A stretch of DNA of 64,000 nt from Synechococcus sp. CBW1004 (GTDB taxonomy: Bacteria > Cyanobacteriota > Cyanobacteriia > PCC-6307 > Cyanobiaceae). Position numbers and translations under genes: made by a program. The stretch is taken from assembly GCF_015840715.1 (NCBI RefSeq), contig NZ_CP060397.1:372001-436000 (forward strand). The letters run 5' to 3'. Of this stretch, positions 23,961-31,636 are shown piece after piece. The notes beneath the pieces are model-generated. The model saw only the letters and a list, made by a program, of their open reading frames with translations. It did no database searches and was not told where the DNA came from. The number at the start of each line of letters is the position of its first letter. Positions within the stretch are counted from its first letter, which is position 1.

Positions 23961-26568
23961 TCGTCCCCTTCTGGCGATGCCACGTCCAGAGCGAAGAGCA
24001 CCAGCAGCTGGCCAGCCCCCTAGGGAGAGGATTCCTTCCGTCGATGCTGTCCGTCAGGCCGAAAGGCTTGGTGCGAAATTCGACCGTCTAGAACGTGCGC
24101 TTGGCGACCCTGATGCGCTGGGCGAGCTTCGGGATGATCCGTCTGCAATAGTGCCCGAACGCGCGCTCGTTTTCGAGATCGCCAGCGAAGTCGTTGACTT
24201 TTACCGCGCGGTGCGCGGCGTACCGGGACTTGAGTTCCTCGGAGAGGATGAAGGCGATGCCGCACCCGATGAAGACTTCTACCTCCGGGACGGGGACGGG
24301 GAGCCAAGAGCTGATAGACGGGTACCACTTCGATATTATTTTACAATTCCTGATCGGACTGCTCTCAGGGAACTTCTAAGTCTGTGGCAGAGGTTTCAGC
24401 GAGGCGAGGAACTCGGACACGGTCGTACTGCATGGCGCGATGTGTTCATGCATCTCGCAGATGTCCGACCATGGGGGCCCAGAGACCGCTTGACACAAGA
24501 GGCAATCGAAGACTGGCAAGAGCGGTTGCTACTCGCACCTGATACGCCTATTAGGTTTGAGGTCGAGTTCTGGTATCGCGATGCCGCGGCTCGCAGAGAG
24601 ATAGCTGAAACTACCTTCCTGAATAGGCTACGAGAACTTGGCGGGCGGATTCTTGATCGCTCGGTAATTGATCCGATCCGTTACCAAGCTGTTTTGGGAG
24701 AAGTATCGCCTGCTGTCATTCGGGACGTGCTCAACCATCCCGATGTGGGCCTAGTCACTCTCGATGATGTGATGATGCTGCGGCCACAGTCGATGGTTTC
24801 GGGTCTTGTCGAAGGTGACCTAGATGATGCTTCAGAAACAACATCCGACGAATGCAGGACAGATCTTGAACCGCCAATAGCAGCTCTGCTTGACGGCATG
24901 CCCATGACGCAGCATGACCGGCTTGCCGGACGGCTGATTGTCGACGATCCGGATAGTTTCGCCGACGAGTATGGGAGTGCGGCGGATCAACGGCATGGAA
25001 CCGCTATGGCGTCGTTGATCCTGCATGGTGATCTTAATGCGCGCAATCCTAAGTCGCCGCTACGGCGTCGCCTCTATGTACGCCCAGTCATGTACCCACA
25101 GCCAGACGGGTTAGACAGTGTAAGAGAGGTGATGCCCGCCGACCGTCTCGGCATTGATCTAATGTGGCGCGCCTTCATTCGGATGTTCGACGGGGAAGGA
25201 GATTCAGAACCGACCGCGCGGACGGTGCGGATCATAAACTTGTCGCTCGGTGACGCTAAAAGGCGATTCGCTGGTGTCATGAGCCCTTGGGCGCGCCTGA
25301 TAGATCATCTCGCTTGGCGCTATAAAGTCCTTATTCTGGTGAGTGCAGGAAATATCTTAGACCAATTATCTTTAGATGGTGTGATGCAGTGGGCCCACCT
25401 CGAGCGTGGGGATGCGTACAACAGACAATTGACTATGCTCCGTGCGATTATGCGTCGGCGCGCGGATCGACGCCTGCTCGCACCTGCTGAGGCAATCAAT
25501 GCTCTAACCGTTGGTGCAGCGCACGCCGACCACATTTCGCCGAATGGCCAGAGTGTGATGGCTATCGATCCATATTCGAGCGCGGCGCTGCCCAATCCGA
25601 GCTCCGCTTTGGGGCTGGGATTCAAGCGTGCGATCAAACCGGAAATCCTCCTGCCCGGTGGCGCCGAGCAGGTACGGGCGAGTTCAACTCATGCTCCCAT
25701 CGATGTTGGCCCTATTACGCGACCAGCGAATCTTTTTGGCATTGGCGTGGCGAGTCCCGGTCCCGCCGGTCAAATTAACCGTAGAATCAACATGAGCGGC
25801 ACAAGTGTCGCAACGGCACTTGCGACGCACAACGCAATACGCATACTTGAAGCGCTTGAAGAACTGCCGAATGATCCGGTTCATCCGATGATTGACCCTG
25901 CTTACCACGCCGTTATGCTTAAGGCGCTTCTGGTCCACAGCGCACAGTGGGATGATGACGCTGCAAGTGCGATTAAGGAAATCATCGCAGAAAATGGGAG
26001 ACTTCATTGGGAGCATGAGCGAGACGAAATCAGCCGCTTTCTTGGCTTTGGCTGTCCCAATATCGAACGCATAGTTGATTGCGCTGAGAACCGCGCGACC
26101 TTATTCGGATGGAACACGATCCACTCACATGAGACCGATCGATTCGCGGTGCCTCTCCCAGTAGAGCTCGACGGGATGCCAGGTTTTCGGGCACTGTCAG
26201 TAACAATTGCATGGCTCACGCCAATCACTAATTCTCATCGAATGTATAGACTCGCGAAGTTCAAGGCAGGCCCGGGCAGTGACAGATCTTTTTCTATTGG
26301 CGTAGCAAACGCAAAACATCAACCGTCATACAACGCGATCGGAAAGGGGACTGTCTATCACCAGCGCTGGGAGGGCGAAGAGGCGGCGGCCTTCGTTGAT
26401 GGAGGGAATCTTGTCCTCGACATAACCTGCTCGCCTGCAGCTGGCAGGCTTGACGATCCGATTGCATATGCTGTAGCAACAACGCTCGAAGTCGGCCAGG
26501 CAGTTGAAGTGCCAGTTTATGACCGCGTGCGTGAACGCTTGAGACAGGCAGTCCGTATCAATGCATAA
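23953..26568 (+). CDS. ietS: IetS-like subtilisin-family (S8) serine protease
   Basis: An 871-residue protein. Residues 1-300 form a long N-terminal region without a signal peptide (cytoplasmic). The peptidase domain spans about 305-640, with candidate catalytic Asp314 (IAALLDGMP), His348 (QRHGTAMAS), oxyanion Asn467 (LVSAGN) and Ser615 (NMSGTSVATALA). A C-terminal beta-rich domain (about 700-871) follows. In subtilases the order Asp-His-Ser is as seen here. The start overlaps ietA by eight bases, so the pair is co-translated. In ietAS systems protease and ATPase act together; the trigger and substrates are, to my knowledge, not established. All active-site residues are present, so it is probably functional. 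Confidence 0.87.
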   Translation: MADRPLLAMPRPERRAPAAGQPPRERIPSVDAVRQAERLGAKFDRLERALGDPDALGELRDDPSAIVPERALVFEIASEVVDFYRAVRGVPGLEFLGEDEGDAAPDEDFYLRDGDGEPRADRRVPLRYYFTIPDRTALRELLSLWQRFQRGEELGHGRTAWRDVFMHLADVRPWGPRDRLTQEAIEDWQERLLLAPDTPIRFEVEFWYRDAAARREIAETTFLNRLRELGGRILDRSVIDPIRYQAVLGEVSPAVIRDVLNHPDVGLVTLDDVMMLRPQSMVSGLVEGDLDDASETTSDECRTDLEPPIAALLDGMPMTQHDRLAGRLIVDDPDSFADEYGSAADQRHGTAMASLILHGDLNARNPKSPLRRRLYVRPVMYPQPDGLDSVREVMPADRLGIDLMWRAFIRMFDGEGDSEPTARTVRIINLSLGDAKRRFAGVMSPWARLIDHLAWRYKVLILVSAGNILDQLSLDGVMQWAHLERGDAYNRQLTMLRAIMRRRADRRLLAPAEAINALTVGAAHADHISPNGQSVMAIDPYSSAALPNPSSALGLGFKRAIKPEILLPGGAEQVRASSTHAPIDVGPITRPANLFGIGVASPGPAGQINRRINMSGTSVATALATHNAIRILEALEELPNDPVHPMIDPAYHAVMLKALLVHSAQWDDDAASAIKEIIAENGRLHWEHERDEISRFLGFGCPNIERIVDCAENRATLFGWNTIHSHETDRFAVPLPVELDGMPGFRALSVTIAWLTPITNSHRMYRLAKFKAGPGSDRSFSIGVANAKHQPSYNAIGKGTVYHQRWEGEEAAAFVDGGNLVLDITCSPAAGRLDDPIAYAVATTLEVGQAVEVPVYDRVRERLRQAVRINA

Positions 26569-26844
26569 GTTTCATCAGCCAATGCGGATCCCCTCTCGAC
26601 TACGCAGGGGCGATCGTTTGGTGCATTGCGTCACGATGGGCGTATGTTTTTCCCGGTCCTGAAGTTAGACATACTCTCCGCGTAATCAAGGTCGAGGCCT
26701 GAGATCCACTCTTGGCGCAAGACAATGTAAATACATCGCCTGTATCATGTGATTTATGTGTCCGTCGCCAACTAACACTCGAGTGCTCGGCCCACCTCCC
26801 CCTGCTGGCTGCCTCATCTCCTTGTCTGCCACGAAGAGGAAGCG
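26569..26844. other. Spacer between ietS and the phage sigma-factor gene
   Basis: This 276-base interval is the right junction of the defence island. The short frames in it have no recognisable products, and the gene at 26845 reads toward it. It may contain the terminators of both convergent units, but no strong hairpin was obvious to me. Confidence 0.4.
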
Positions 26845-27546
26845 TCACTCAGCAGGTAATGCAACAACCCGTACTGAGCATGCATCAACGATCTCAATCC
26901 ACTGCCCGCGGCTGATCCCTATTCGCTCCAGCGTCTCACCCACGCCAACTCCTGAAGTAAGCAACCGCTTCCCCCGCGCATGAATCTCCCGCCACGTAGG
27001 CGGCACCTTGAGCAGAAAGCCATTGTCCCGCAAAAAGTGCGTGATCTCCCCATTTGCGTAGGTGCGCCCATAGGGACGGAATGGGCCCCGTGAGGGGTCG
27101 TATCGGCGCGCTGCCTTGATCAACCCGATCATCGCCAGCTGCAGCAGGTCCTCCTTGGGATGGATGGTGCGCCGAGCGAAGTTGCCGGCGATCTTCTCTG
27201 CCAGATCCATGTGTTTCAGCGCCAGGGCATCAGCCGCGGCATGGGGCCGCACCGGCCGTTGTTGCCGGGGTCTGCAGCGCACGGGCTGCTGACCCTGGGC
27301 TCTGGGTGGGTGATGGACCGGAGCCTGCAGGTTGATCTCCAGCTGCTGCGCACGGGCATGGCACGCGGGCCCGCGATTGCGCCGTTGCCGCAGCATTCGC
27401 TCCGCCCCAGCCGGATTGCCCACCAGCACCACCGTGATCGGCAGCACCAGCTGCACCACGACCGGCGCCAGCACGGCAGCCCCTGGGCTTTTCCCCAGAG
27501 ATGGCGTGGGATGTTCCCGCACTGCGGACACCATCGGTACGCTCAT
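26845..27546 (-). CDS. Phage-encoded sigma-70-family factor
   Basis: A 233-residue protein from the ATG at 27546, which overlaps the terminase stop as ATGA. Residues 1-110 are a basic/Pro-rich unknown segment (GNPAGAERMLRQRRNR). From about 115 it carries sigma region 2: HMDLAEKIAGNFARRTIHPK, EDLLQLAMIGLIKAARRYDP, GRTYANGEITHFLRDN, then KVPPTWREIHARGKRLL at the start of region 3. The C-terminus (LERIGISRGQWIEIVDACSV) ends early in the region 3/4 area, so no full region 4 is visible. Such short sigma factors occur in cyanobacteria. In a phage it could redirect host RNA polymerase to late promoters. The N-terminal half may have another role. Confidence 0.75.
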   Translation of the reverse strand: MSVPMVSAVREHPTPSLGKSPGAAVLAPVVVQLVLPITVVLVGNPAGAERMLRQRRNRGPACHARAQQLEINLQAPVHHPPRAQGQQPVRCRPRQQRPVRPHAAADALALKHMDLAEKIAGNFARRTIHPKEDLLQLAMIGLIKAARRYDPSRGPFRPYGRTYANGEITHFLRDNGFLLKVPPTWREIHARGKRLLTSGVGVGETLERIGISRGQWIEIVDACSVRVVALPAE

Positions 27547-29186
27547 CGGCTCACCAGCAGTGGCGTCACCACCGGCTGGATGCCCTGGGCCTTCCAGTAG
27601 CGACCCTCCAGCCAGAGGGCGCCGTGGCAGAAGGCATCCACCAGGTCCTTGCTGCCCTTGGGAAAGCGGATCGCTTCCTCCACCAATGGCTGGGCGCGGT
27701 GGTGGAAGCGGATCTGCCCGGCCTCCAGCAGGGGAGCCACGGCATGGGCGCGGGTCTCCTTGCTGCCTCGGGCGGTGATCGGCAGCATCCCCGGCACCCG
27801 GCGCCGCAGGGTCTGCAGCACCGCCGGGCCATTGGCAGCGTCCTCGATCAGCACGGCATTGGGCCGCAGGCCCTGCTGTTCCAGCGCCTGCAGGCAACCC
27901 AACAGGAAGCGGATCACCTCCGGCAGGCCAAAGCGGTGCCGGGCTGACCAGAGCACCTCGATCTCCAACTCTTTGGGCCCGGATGGGCCCTGCGGTTCAC
28001 CCGTTCGGGGGATGGCAGAGCGGGCCGGTGGTGCCAGCAAGCCGGCAAGGCAGAAGCCGCAGTAGTCGCTTTCCGCCTCGCCCTTGAAGCTGAGGTCACA
28101 GGAGAGCGCCAGCAGCGCGTACTGGCGCTGGTTGCCCTCCTCACGGGGGAAGGGCGGCCGGATCCACTGCCGCAGGAAGATGGACCCAGACGCCGGGCTG
28201 GGTCGCTGCTGGTACAGCGCCGCCCACCAGTAGGCCCCGAGACGGGCCCTGATCTTGAGCAGTTCCGGCAGGGGGAACCGCTCCGGGCACAGCGCCTCAC
28301 CCGCCTGGCGCCAGTCGGGGATCAGGGTGCAGGTGGACGGCAGCTGGGGCCGTTCGCCTGGCTCTTCCGCGATAGCCGGCAGGTCCAGAATGGTCCAGTT
28401 CTGGGGGGCCTCGCCCAGCTCCTGCTCCAGCAGCCAGCCGATCACGTCCTGGTGGTCCCAGCGGGTGAGCACGACCACCTGGGCTGAGAGGTTGGGCTGC
28501 TCGCTGCCGTCTGGTCCCAGCACCGACGCGGGCTCAGCTCGGGTGAGCCACACCGATCGCAGCCAGTCGATCAGCTTCTGACGCAGCGCCGGGGATGCCG
28601 CATCACCTGGGCCCTTGTAGGGGTCGTCGATGATCCCCAGGCTGTAGCCCTTGCCGGTGAACGGGCCATCCACACCAGCAGCGATGCAGCCGCCGCGCTG
28701 GCGGGTGAGCCAGTTGCCCACGGCCGCCGAATCGCGGGCCAGCAGGTGGCCGGTCACTCGATAGAAGTGACGGGCTTCTCGGGAGTGGGCATAGGCCAGC
28801 TCCGCCGAGTACGACGCAATCGCCGCGAAGAGATGCGGGTAGCGCTGCAGGAAGTAGGCCGGGAACAGCTTCGAGACCAGCAACGACTTCCCCAGCCGGG
28901 GCGGACAGGTGACGATCAGCCGGCCAAGGTGGCCATCCGCCACCTGCTGGAGCAGGTCGATCAGCACCTCAGCCCAGCGGTGGAAGCCGTAGCGGGGGTA
29001 GGCCTCAGCGATGAAGCTGCGCAGGCTCTGGGGTTCCGATGGCTCGGCAGCAGTGGCCGTTGGGAGGTGGAGGAGGCCGGCATCGCCCCAGGGGTCGAGC
29101 TCGCTCAGCAGCAGGCCGCCTTCAGCAGGGGCCTGTGGCGTGAGCACCGGTGTTGGTATCGCAGTGGCGGCGGTGCTCGCCGTCAT
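27543..29186 (-). CDS. terL: Phage terminase large subunit
   Basis: A 547-residue packaging ATPase-nuclease. Walker A-type motif TCPPRLGKSLLVSKLF at about 93-108, preceded by FHRWAEVLIDLLQQVADGHL. A Walker B-like IIDDPYKGPGDA follows SLG near 180. VVVLTRWDHQDVIGWLLEQE is the coupling segment. The C-terminal RNase H-like nuclease begins at ALSCDLSFKGEAESDYCGF, and further acidic residues come in LIEDAANGPAVLQTLRR and SKDLVDAFCHGALW. It drives DNA into the prohead and cuts concatemers. ATG 29186 overlaps the small-subunit stop as ATGA. Length and motifs are normal. Confidence 0.9.
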   Translation of the reverse strand: MTASTAATAIPTPVLTPQAPAEGGLLLSELDPWGDAGLLHLPTATAAEPSEPQSLRSFIAEAYPRYGFHRWAEVLIDLLQQVADGHLGRLIVTCPPRLGKSLLVSKLFPAYFLQRYPHLFAAIASYSAELAYAHSREARHFYRVTGHLLARDSAAVGNWLTRQRGGCIAAGVDGPFTGKGYSLGIIDDPYKGPGDAASPALRQKLIDWLRSVWLTRAEPASVLGPDGSEQPNLSAQVVVLTRWDHQDVIGWLLEQELGEAPQNWTILDLPAIAEEPGERPQLPSTCTLIPDWRQAGEALCPERFPLPELLKIRARLGAYWWAALYQQRPSPASGSIFLRQWIRPPFPREEGNQRQYALLALSCDLSFKGEAESDYCGFCLAGLLAPPARSAIPRTGEPQGPSGPKELEIEVLWSARHRFGLPEVIRFLLGCLQALEQQGLRPNAVLIEDAANGPAVLQTLRRRVPGMLPITARGSKETRAHAVAPLLEAGQIRFHHRAQPLVEEAIRFPKGSKDLVDAFCHGALWLEGRYWKAQGIQPVVTPLLVSR

Positions 29187-29716
29187 GCCCGTGGCTCCGG
29201 CGGCTTGATCGGTGCCCGCAGCAGACCGCCGATCTCGGCGATCACCCGGAAGGCGCCCACCGCCGCGTTGAACTGCTCGGCGTCCATCGCCCGCCTGGCG
29301 CAATCGTTCAGGGCAAAGATCTGCTCAGCCTGGTGGCGGCGCCGGTCAGAGATCAGCTCCTCCACCATCCGCTGCCGAGCCAGCGCCAGATAACGGCTCA
29401 CCGTTTTGATGTTGGTGATTCCCCAGTTATGGGCTGCTTTTTCCCTGATCTGTGCAAGTGGCAGCCGCTGGGCGATCCACAGCTGCGCTTCGGCGATTCG
29501 GGTCTCCACCTCCATGTGGGTGGCGCGGGGCTTGTGGCTCTGGCTGCGGCGGCCCCGCGGCGGATTGCCCTTGCCGACCGGCCGGCTGGGGTCTGCAGCC
29601 GGCCAGACGGGCTGGCCATCGGCGTCTTGCTGGGGTGGGGCAGCACGCAGTTCCTCCAGCGACTCAGTGCCCGCGTCTGAGCAAGCGCCCGCTGTCGGTG
29701 GCTGCTCGGGGCTCAT
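29183..29716 (-). CDS. terS: Phage terminase small subunit-like protein
   Basis: A 177-residue protein. A disordered Pro/Arg-rich N-terminus (1-65) precedes a helix-turn-helix-like region: ETRIAEAQLWIAQRLPLAQI, WGITNIKTVSRYLALARQRM, then a long helix EQIFALNDCARRAMDAEQFN. Small terminase subunits recognise pac/cos DNA through such a domain and oligomerise through the following helices. The stop overlaps the terL start by four bases and the gene upstream overlaps its ATG, so the three are translated together. Confidence 0.75.
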   Translation of the reverse strand: MSPEQPPTAGACSDAGTESLEELRAAPPQQDADGQPVWPAADPSRPVGKGNPPRGRRSQSHKPRATHMEVETRIAEAQLWIAQRLPLAQIREKAAHNWGITNIKTVSRYLALARQRMVEELISDRRRHQAEQIFALNDCARRAMDAEQFNAAVGAFRVIAEIGGLLRAPIKPPEPRA

Positions 29717-30117
29717 GCTTCACCTCCACTACTGGGCGGCAGATCAGGGAGCGCCGTCCCCTGGGGGGACTGCCTCAGGATCAGCCGCACGTAGGCGGCC
29801 CACTGCTCGGGGGTGAGCACCACCCGCCAGGTCCCGCCGCGGAAGCGCACCAAGGTCGCCGCGAACCCCGCAGCGGCGTGCTCGGCCTGCAGGGCAGCCT
29901 CGTCAGGCTTAAGGCGGGCCGCGGCGGCGGTGTTGGCCCAGCTGGCCACCTGGATCACATGGGCCGGCACCCCATCGAGGTCGCCGGTGTCACCGCCGGC
30001 ATAGGTGGTGCGGCCGGCGCCGAGTTTGCGGCGCACCGTCAGGCCCAACAGATCGCTGAGCAGCTGGGCCGCTTCTCGCTCGGCCGCATCCCCCTTGCGC
30101 TTCTGGGGATTGGCCAT
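29713..30117 (-). CDS. Hjc-like/PD-(D/E)XK phage nuclease
   Basis: A 134-residue protein: NPQKRKGDAAEREAAQLLSD, VRRKLGAGRTTYAGGDTGDL, VPAHVIQVASWAN. The order K-G-x-x-x-E (start), G-D-x-x-G-(V/I), then H-V-I-Q-V follows the archaeal Hjc-type/VRR-like endonuclease fold, where Glu, Asp and the Q/E-x-K-like strand bind metal. The usual Lys after the strand is not evident, which is odd. Holliday-junction or nicking nucleases are common next to terminases. Overlaps the terS start by four bases. Confidence 0.6.
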   Translation of the reverse strand: MANPQKRKGDAAEREAAQLLSDLLGLTVRRKLGAGRTTYAGGDTGDLDGVPAHVIQVASWANTAAAARLKPDEAALQAEHAAAGFAATLVRFRGGTWRVVLTPEQWAAYVRLILRQSPQGTALPDLPPSSGGEA

Positions 30118-30120
30118 CGT

Positions 30121-30471
30121 TCAGCTCCGGCCCGGCTTGATCGTCCAGAAAGCCTTGCCGTGCTTCTCCGTAGCGGCGCCGGTGGCGACCGCCAGCCGCT
30201 GGGCCTCCTTGAGGGCCTGCTCCTGCTGTTGCAGCGGCTCGGGGTAGGCGTAGCTGGTGCGCCCGGCCGACCAGCAGAAGCTGCAGCCGTTGTGGGAGAA
30301 AGAGGCATCCAGCTCGCCGGTCTCCAGGGCACCACTGAGCTGCTCCAACAGCGGGGAGAGCTCGGCGTCGAGCGTCTTCTGCTGCAGCTTCAGGACTGTG
30401 ATGCGATCGAGCAGCGCATCGAGGGCGGCGCCGGCCAGGGGAGCAGAGCTGGCGGTGGTGGCAGCCATCAA
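30121..30471 (-). CDS. Phage protein of unknown function
   Basis: A 115- or 116-residue protein. Residues 15-50 form a helix (AALDALLDRITVLKLQQKTL). FSHNGCSFCWSAGRTSYAYP holds a Cys pair, and the end contains GKAFWTIKPGRS. The arrangement (helical N-terminus, an aromatic motif around 60-75 and a Trp near the C-terminus) resembles small phage recombination-accessory proteins, but I cannot name one. It lies between the Hjc-like nuclease and the exonuclease-like gene in the replication operon. Confidence 0.5.
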   Translation of the reverse strand: MMAATTASSAPLAGAALDALLDRITVLKLQQKTLDAELSPLLEQLSGALETGELDASFSHNGCSFCWSAGRTSYAYPEPLQQQEQALKEAQRLAVATGAATEKHGKAFWTIKPGRS

Positions 30472-30564
30472 CAGAGCCAGCGAAGGAGCGAAGAGGCGCG
30501 AGCAAGCGTCCTACAACAAACCATAGCGGCTCGATAGTCCGAACACATCGGTTCAGACAGTGGA

Positions 30565-31269
30565 TCACCACGGCCGGAACCTGCTCACGTAGCCCGCCCA
30601 GGCCGCTGCCCAGGCCGCCAGGCATTCCTCGCGGGAATACAGCGGCGAGAGGCGGGTCTCCCCCGGCCGGGCCCAGATTGTTTGGCCGGCGTCGTACTCC
30701 ACGCCCCAGGTCGCTTCCAGGGCCATGTAGCCCCCGAGTTGGGCGCGGGTGCAGTAGCTGCCAGAGCCGGGCCGCGAGAGGGTCTTGAGGTCGGCGAGCA
30801 CCCGCAGGCCGCTGGCGTGCTGGATGTAGCCGGTGTCGTACGTGCCGGCCAGGTTGCGGATCAGGCAGCAGGTGGGCCGCTCGGAGGCGATCACCGTCAC
30901 CTGCTGCCAGTGGGGGTGGGCCAGCAGCGGCTCGATCCAATCGCGGTAGTAGCCAGACCGCAGGTGCTGCAGCTGCTGGCTGGCCTGCTGGCGTTGCTGG
31001 GACAGGGGATGGAAGCGGCTGTGCAGCAGCGCCTCCAGCGCCAGGTGCACGGTGTGGCCCCGCGGCTCCCAGACGTGGCGGGTGGCCTCGATACGGGCCA
31101 TCGCCCAGTCGCTCTTGGTTGAGCCGACCACGCCGGTGACCGACACCGCGAACAGATGCTCCCCCAGCCAGTAGCAGTGCTCTGGATCCGTGCGCCGCAG
31201 GCCTGGAATCGGTCTGAGCCAGGGTCCGGCAGCGATGGTGAGTGGGCTGGTTGGCATGTGCTGCACCAT
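30565..31269 (-). CDS. PD-(D/E)XK (RecB/Cas4-like) phage exonuclease
   Basis: A 234-residue protein from ATG 31269, chosen because GAGG lies eight bases upstream. It includes YWLGEHLFAVSVTGVVG and TKSDWAMARIEATRHVWEPR, then the nuclease core: TYDTGYIQHASGLRVLADLK with Asp/Asp-Leu-Lys in the positions of the D-(D/E)-x-K metal site. ARAQLGGYMALEATWGVEYD-like text follows (the Q-x-x-x-Y motif of RecB-family nucleases is visible in QLGGYMAL). Phage enzymes of this group resect DNA ends during recombination. It is encoded just after the repeat-rich spacer downstream of the primase-helicase gene. Confidence 0.68.
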   Translation of the reverse strand: MVQHMPTSPLTIAAGPWLRPIPGLRRTDPEHCYWLGEHLFAVSVTGVVGSTKSDWAMARIEATRHVWEPRGHTVHLALEALLHSRFHPLSQQRQQASQQLQHLRSGYYRDWIEPLLAHPHWQQVTVIASERPTCCLIRNLAGTYDTGYIQHASGLRVLADLKTLSRPGSGSYCTRAQLGGYMALEATWGVEYDAGQTIWARPGETRLSPLYSREECLAAWAAAWAGYVSRFRPW

Positions 31270-31295
31270 CAACAGAGCCTCACGTGAAGCACTAA

Positions 31296-31627
31296 AAACT
31301 TGTGATTCTTTAGAACCCGTTGCGGCGCAATGGATCTGAGAGGATCCAGGACGAGTGAAACTTTGTGATTCTTGTGGAACCCTTGCGGCGCAACGGTTCC
31401 ACAAGTTTCCAGATCGTTTCCACCCGCCGCGAGGCGTGAGAACGTCTGCGCTGGAGTGGGTTTCAAGGTTTCCGAAGTTTCCAGCCCTCTTGTGCGCTGG
31501 AGAAATAGGGCAACAGCGCCGCTGAGGGGCAGGCAGGACCCCAAAGAATCACAGATTTCCGGGTTGTTTCCAGCTGCCATCAAGCGCCGGAACGCCTGCC
31601 CTGGAAGGGCTCCACAAGAATCCGAAG
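31296..31627. repeat. Repeat-rich phage intergenic region (possible origin or control region)
   Basis: A 367-base non-coding gap (31270-31636) between primase-helicase and exonuclease genes. Two related units of 38-39 bases, both containing TGTGATTCTT, GAACCC and TTGCGGCGCAA, lie at 31296-31333 and 31358-31396. Inverted relatives follow: AGAATCACAG near 31546-31555 and GGCTCCACAAGAAT (31608-31621) opposite ATTCTTGTGGAACC (31369-31382). GTTTCC is repeated several times. The second unit is the core of a large palindrome (separate entry). Confidence 0.7.
31371..31405. repeat. 35-bp near-perfect palindrome
   Basis: Outer arms CTTGTGGAACC (31371-31381) and GGTTCCACAAG (31395-31405) are exact reverse complements, and an inner TTGCG/CGCAA pair (31383-31393) is also complementary. 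Only the paired C residues next to the inner stem and the central G break symmetry. It could be a replication-initiator site, a cruciform or a transcription terminator for the minus-strand operon. Confidence 0.75.
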
Positions 31628-31636
31628 TTTCCATAC

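Noticed and set aside
27160-27947. Overlapping plus-strand frames opposite sigma factor and terminase
   Set aside because: Antisense shadows; the minus-strand genes are linked by ATGA overlaps and carry family motifs.
31296-31405. Repeat units considered as a CRISPR or IS end
   Set aside because: Only two direct units with related flanks, dominated by a palindrome; no transposase or cas gene nearby.
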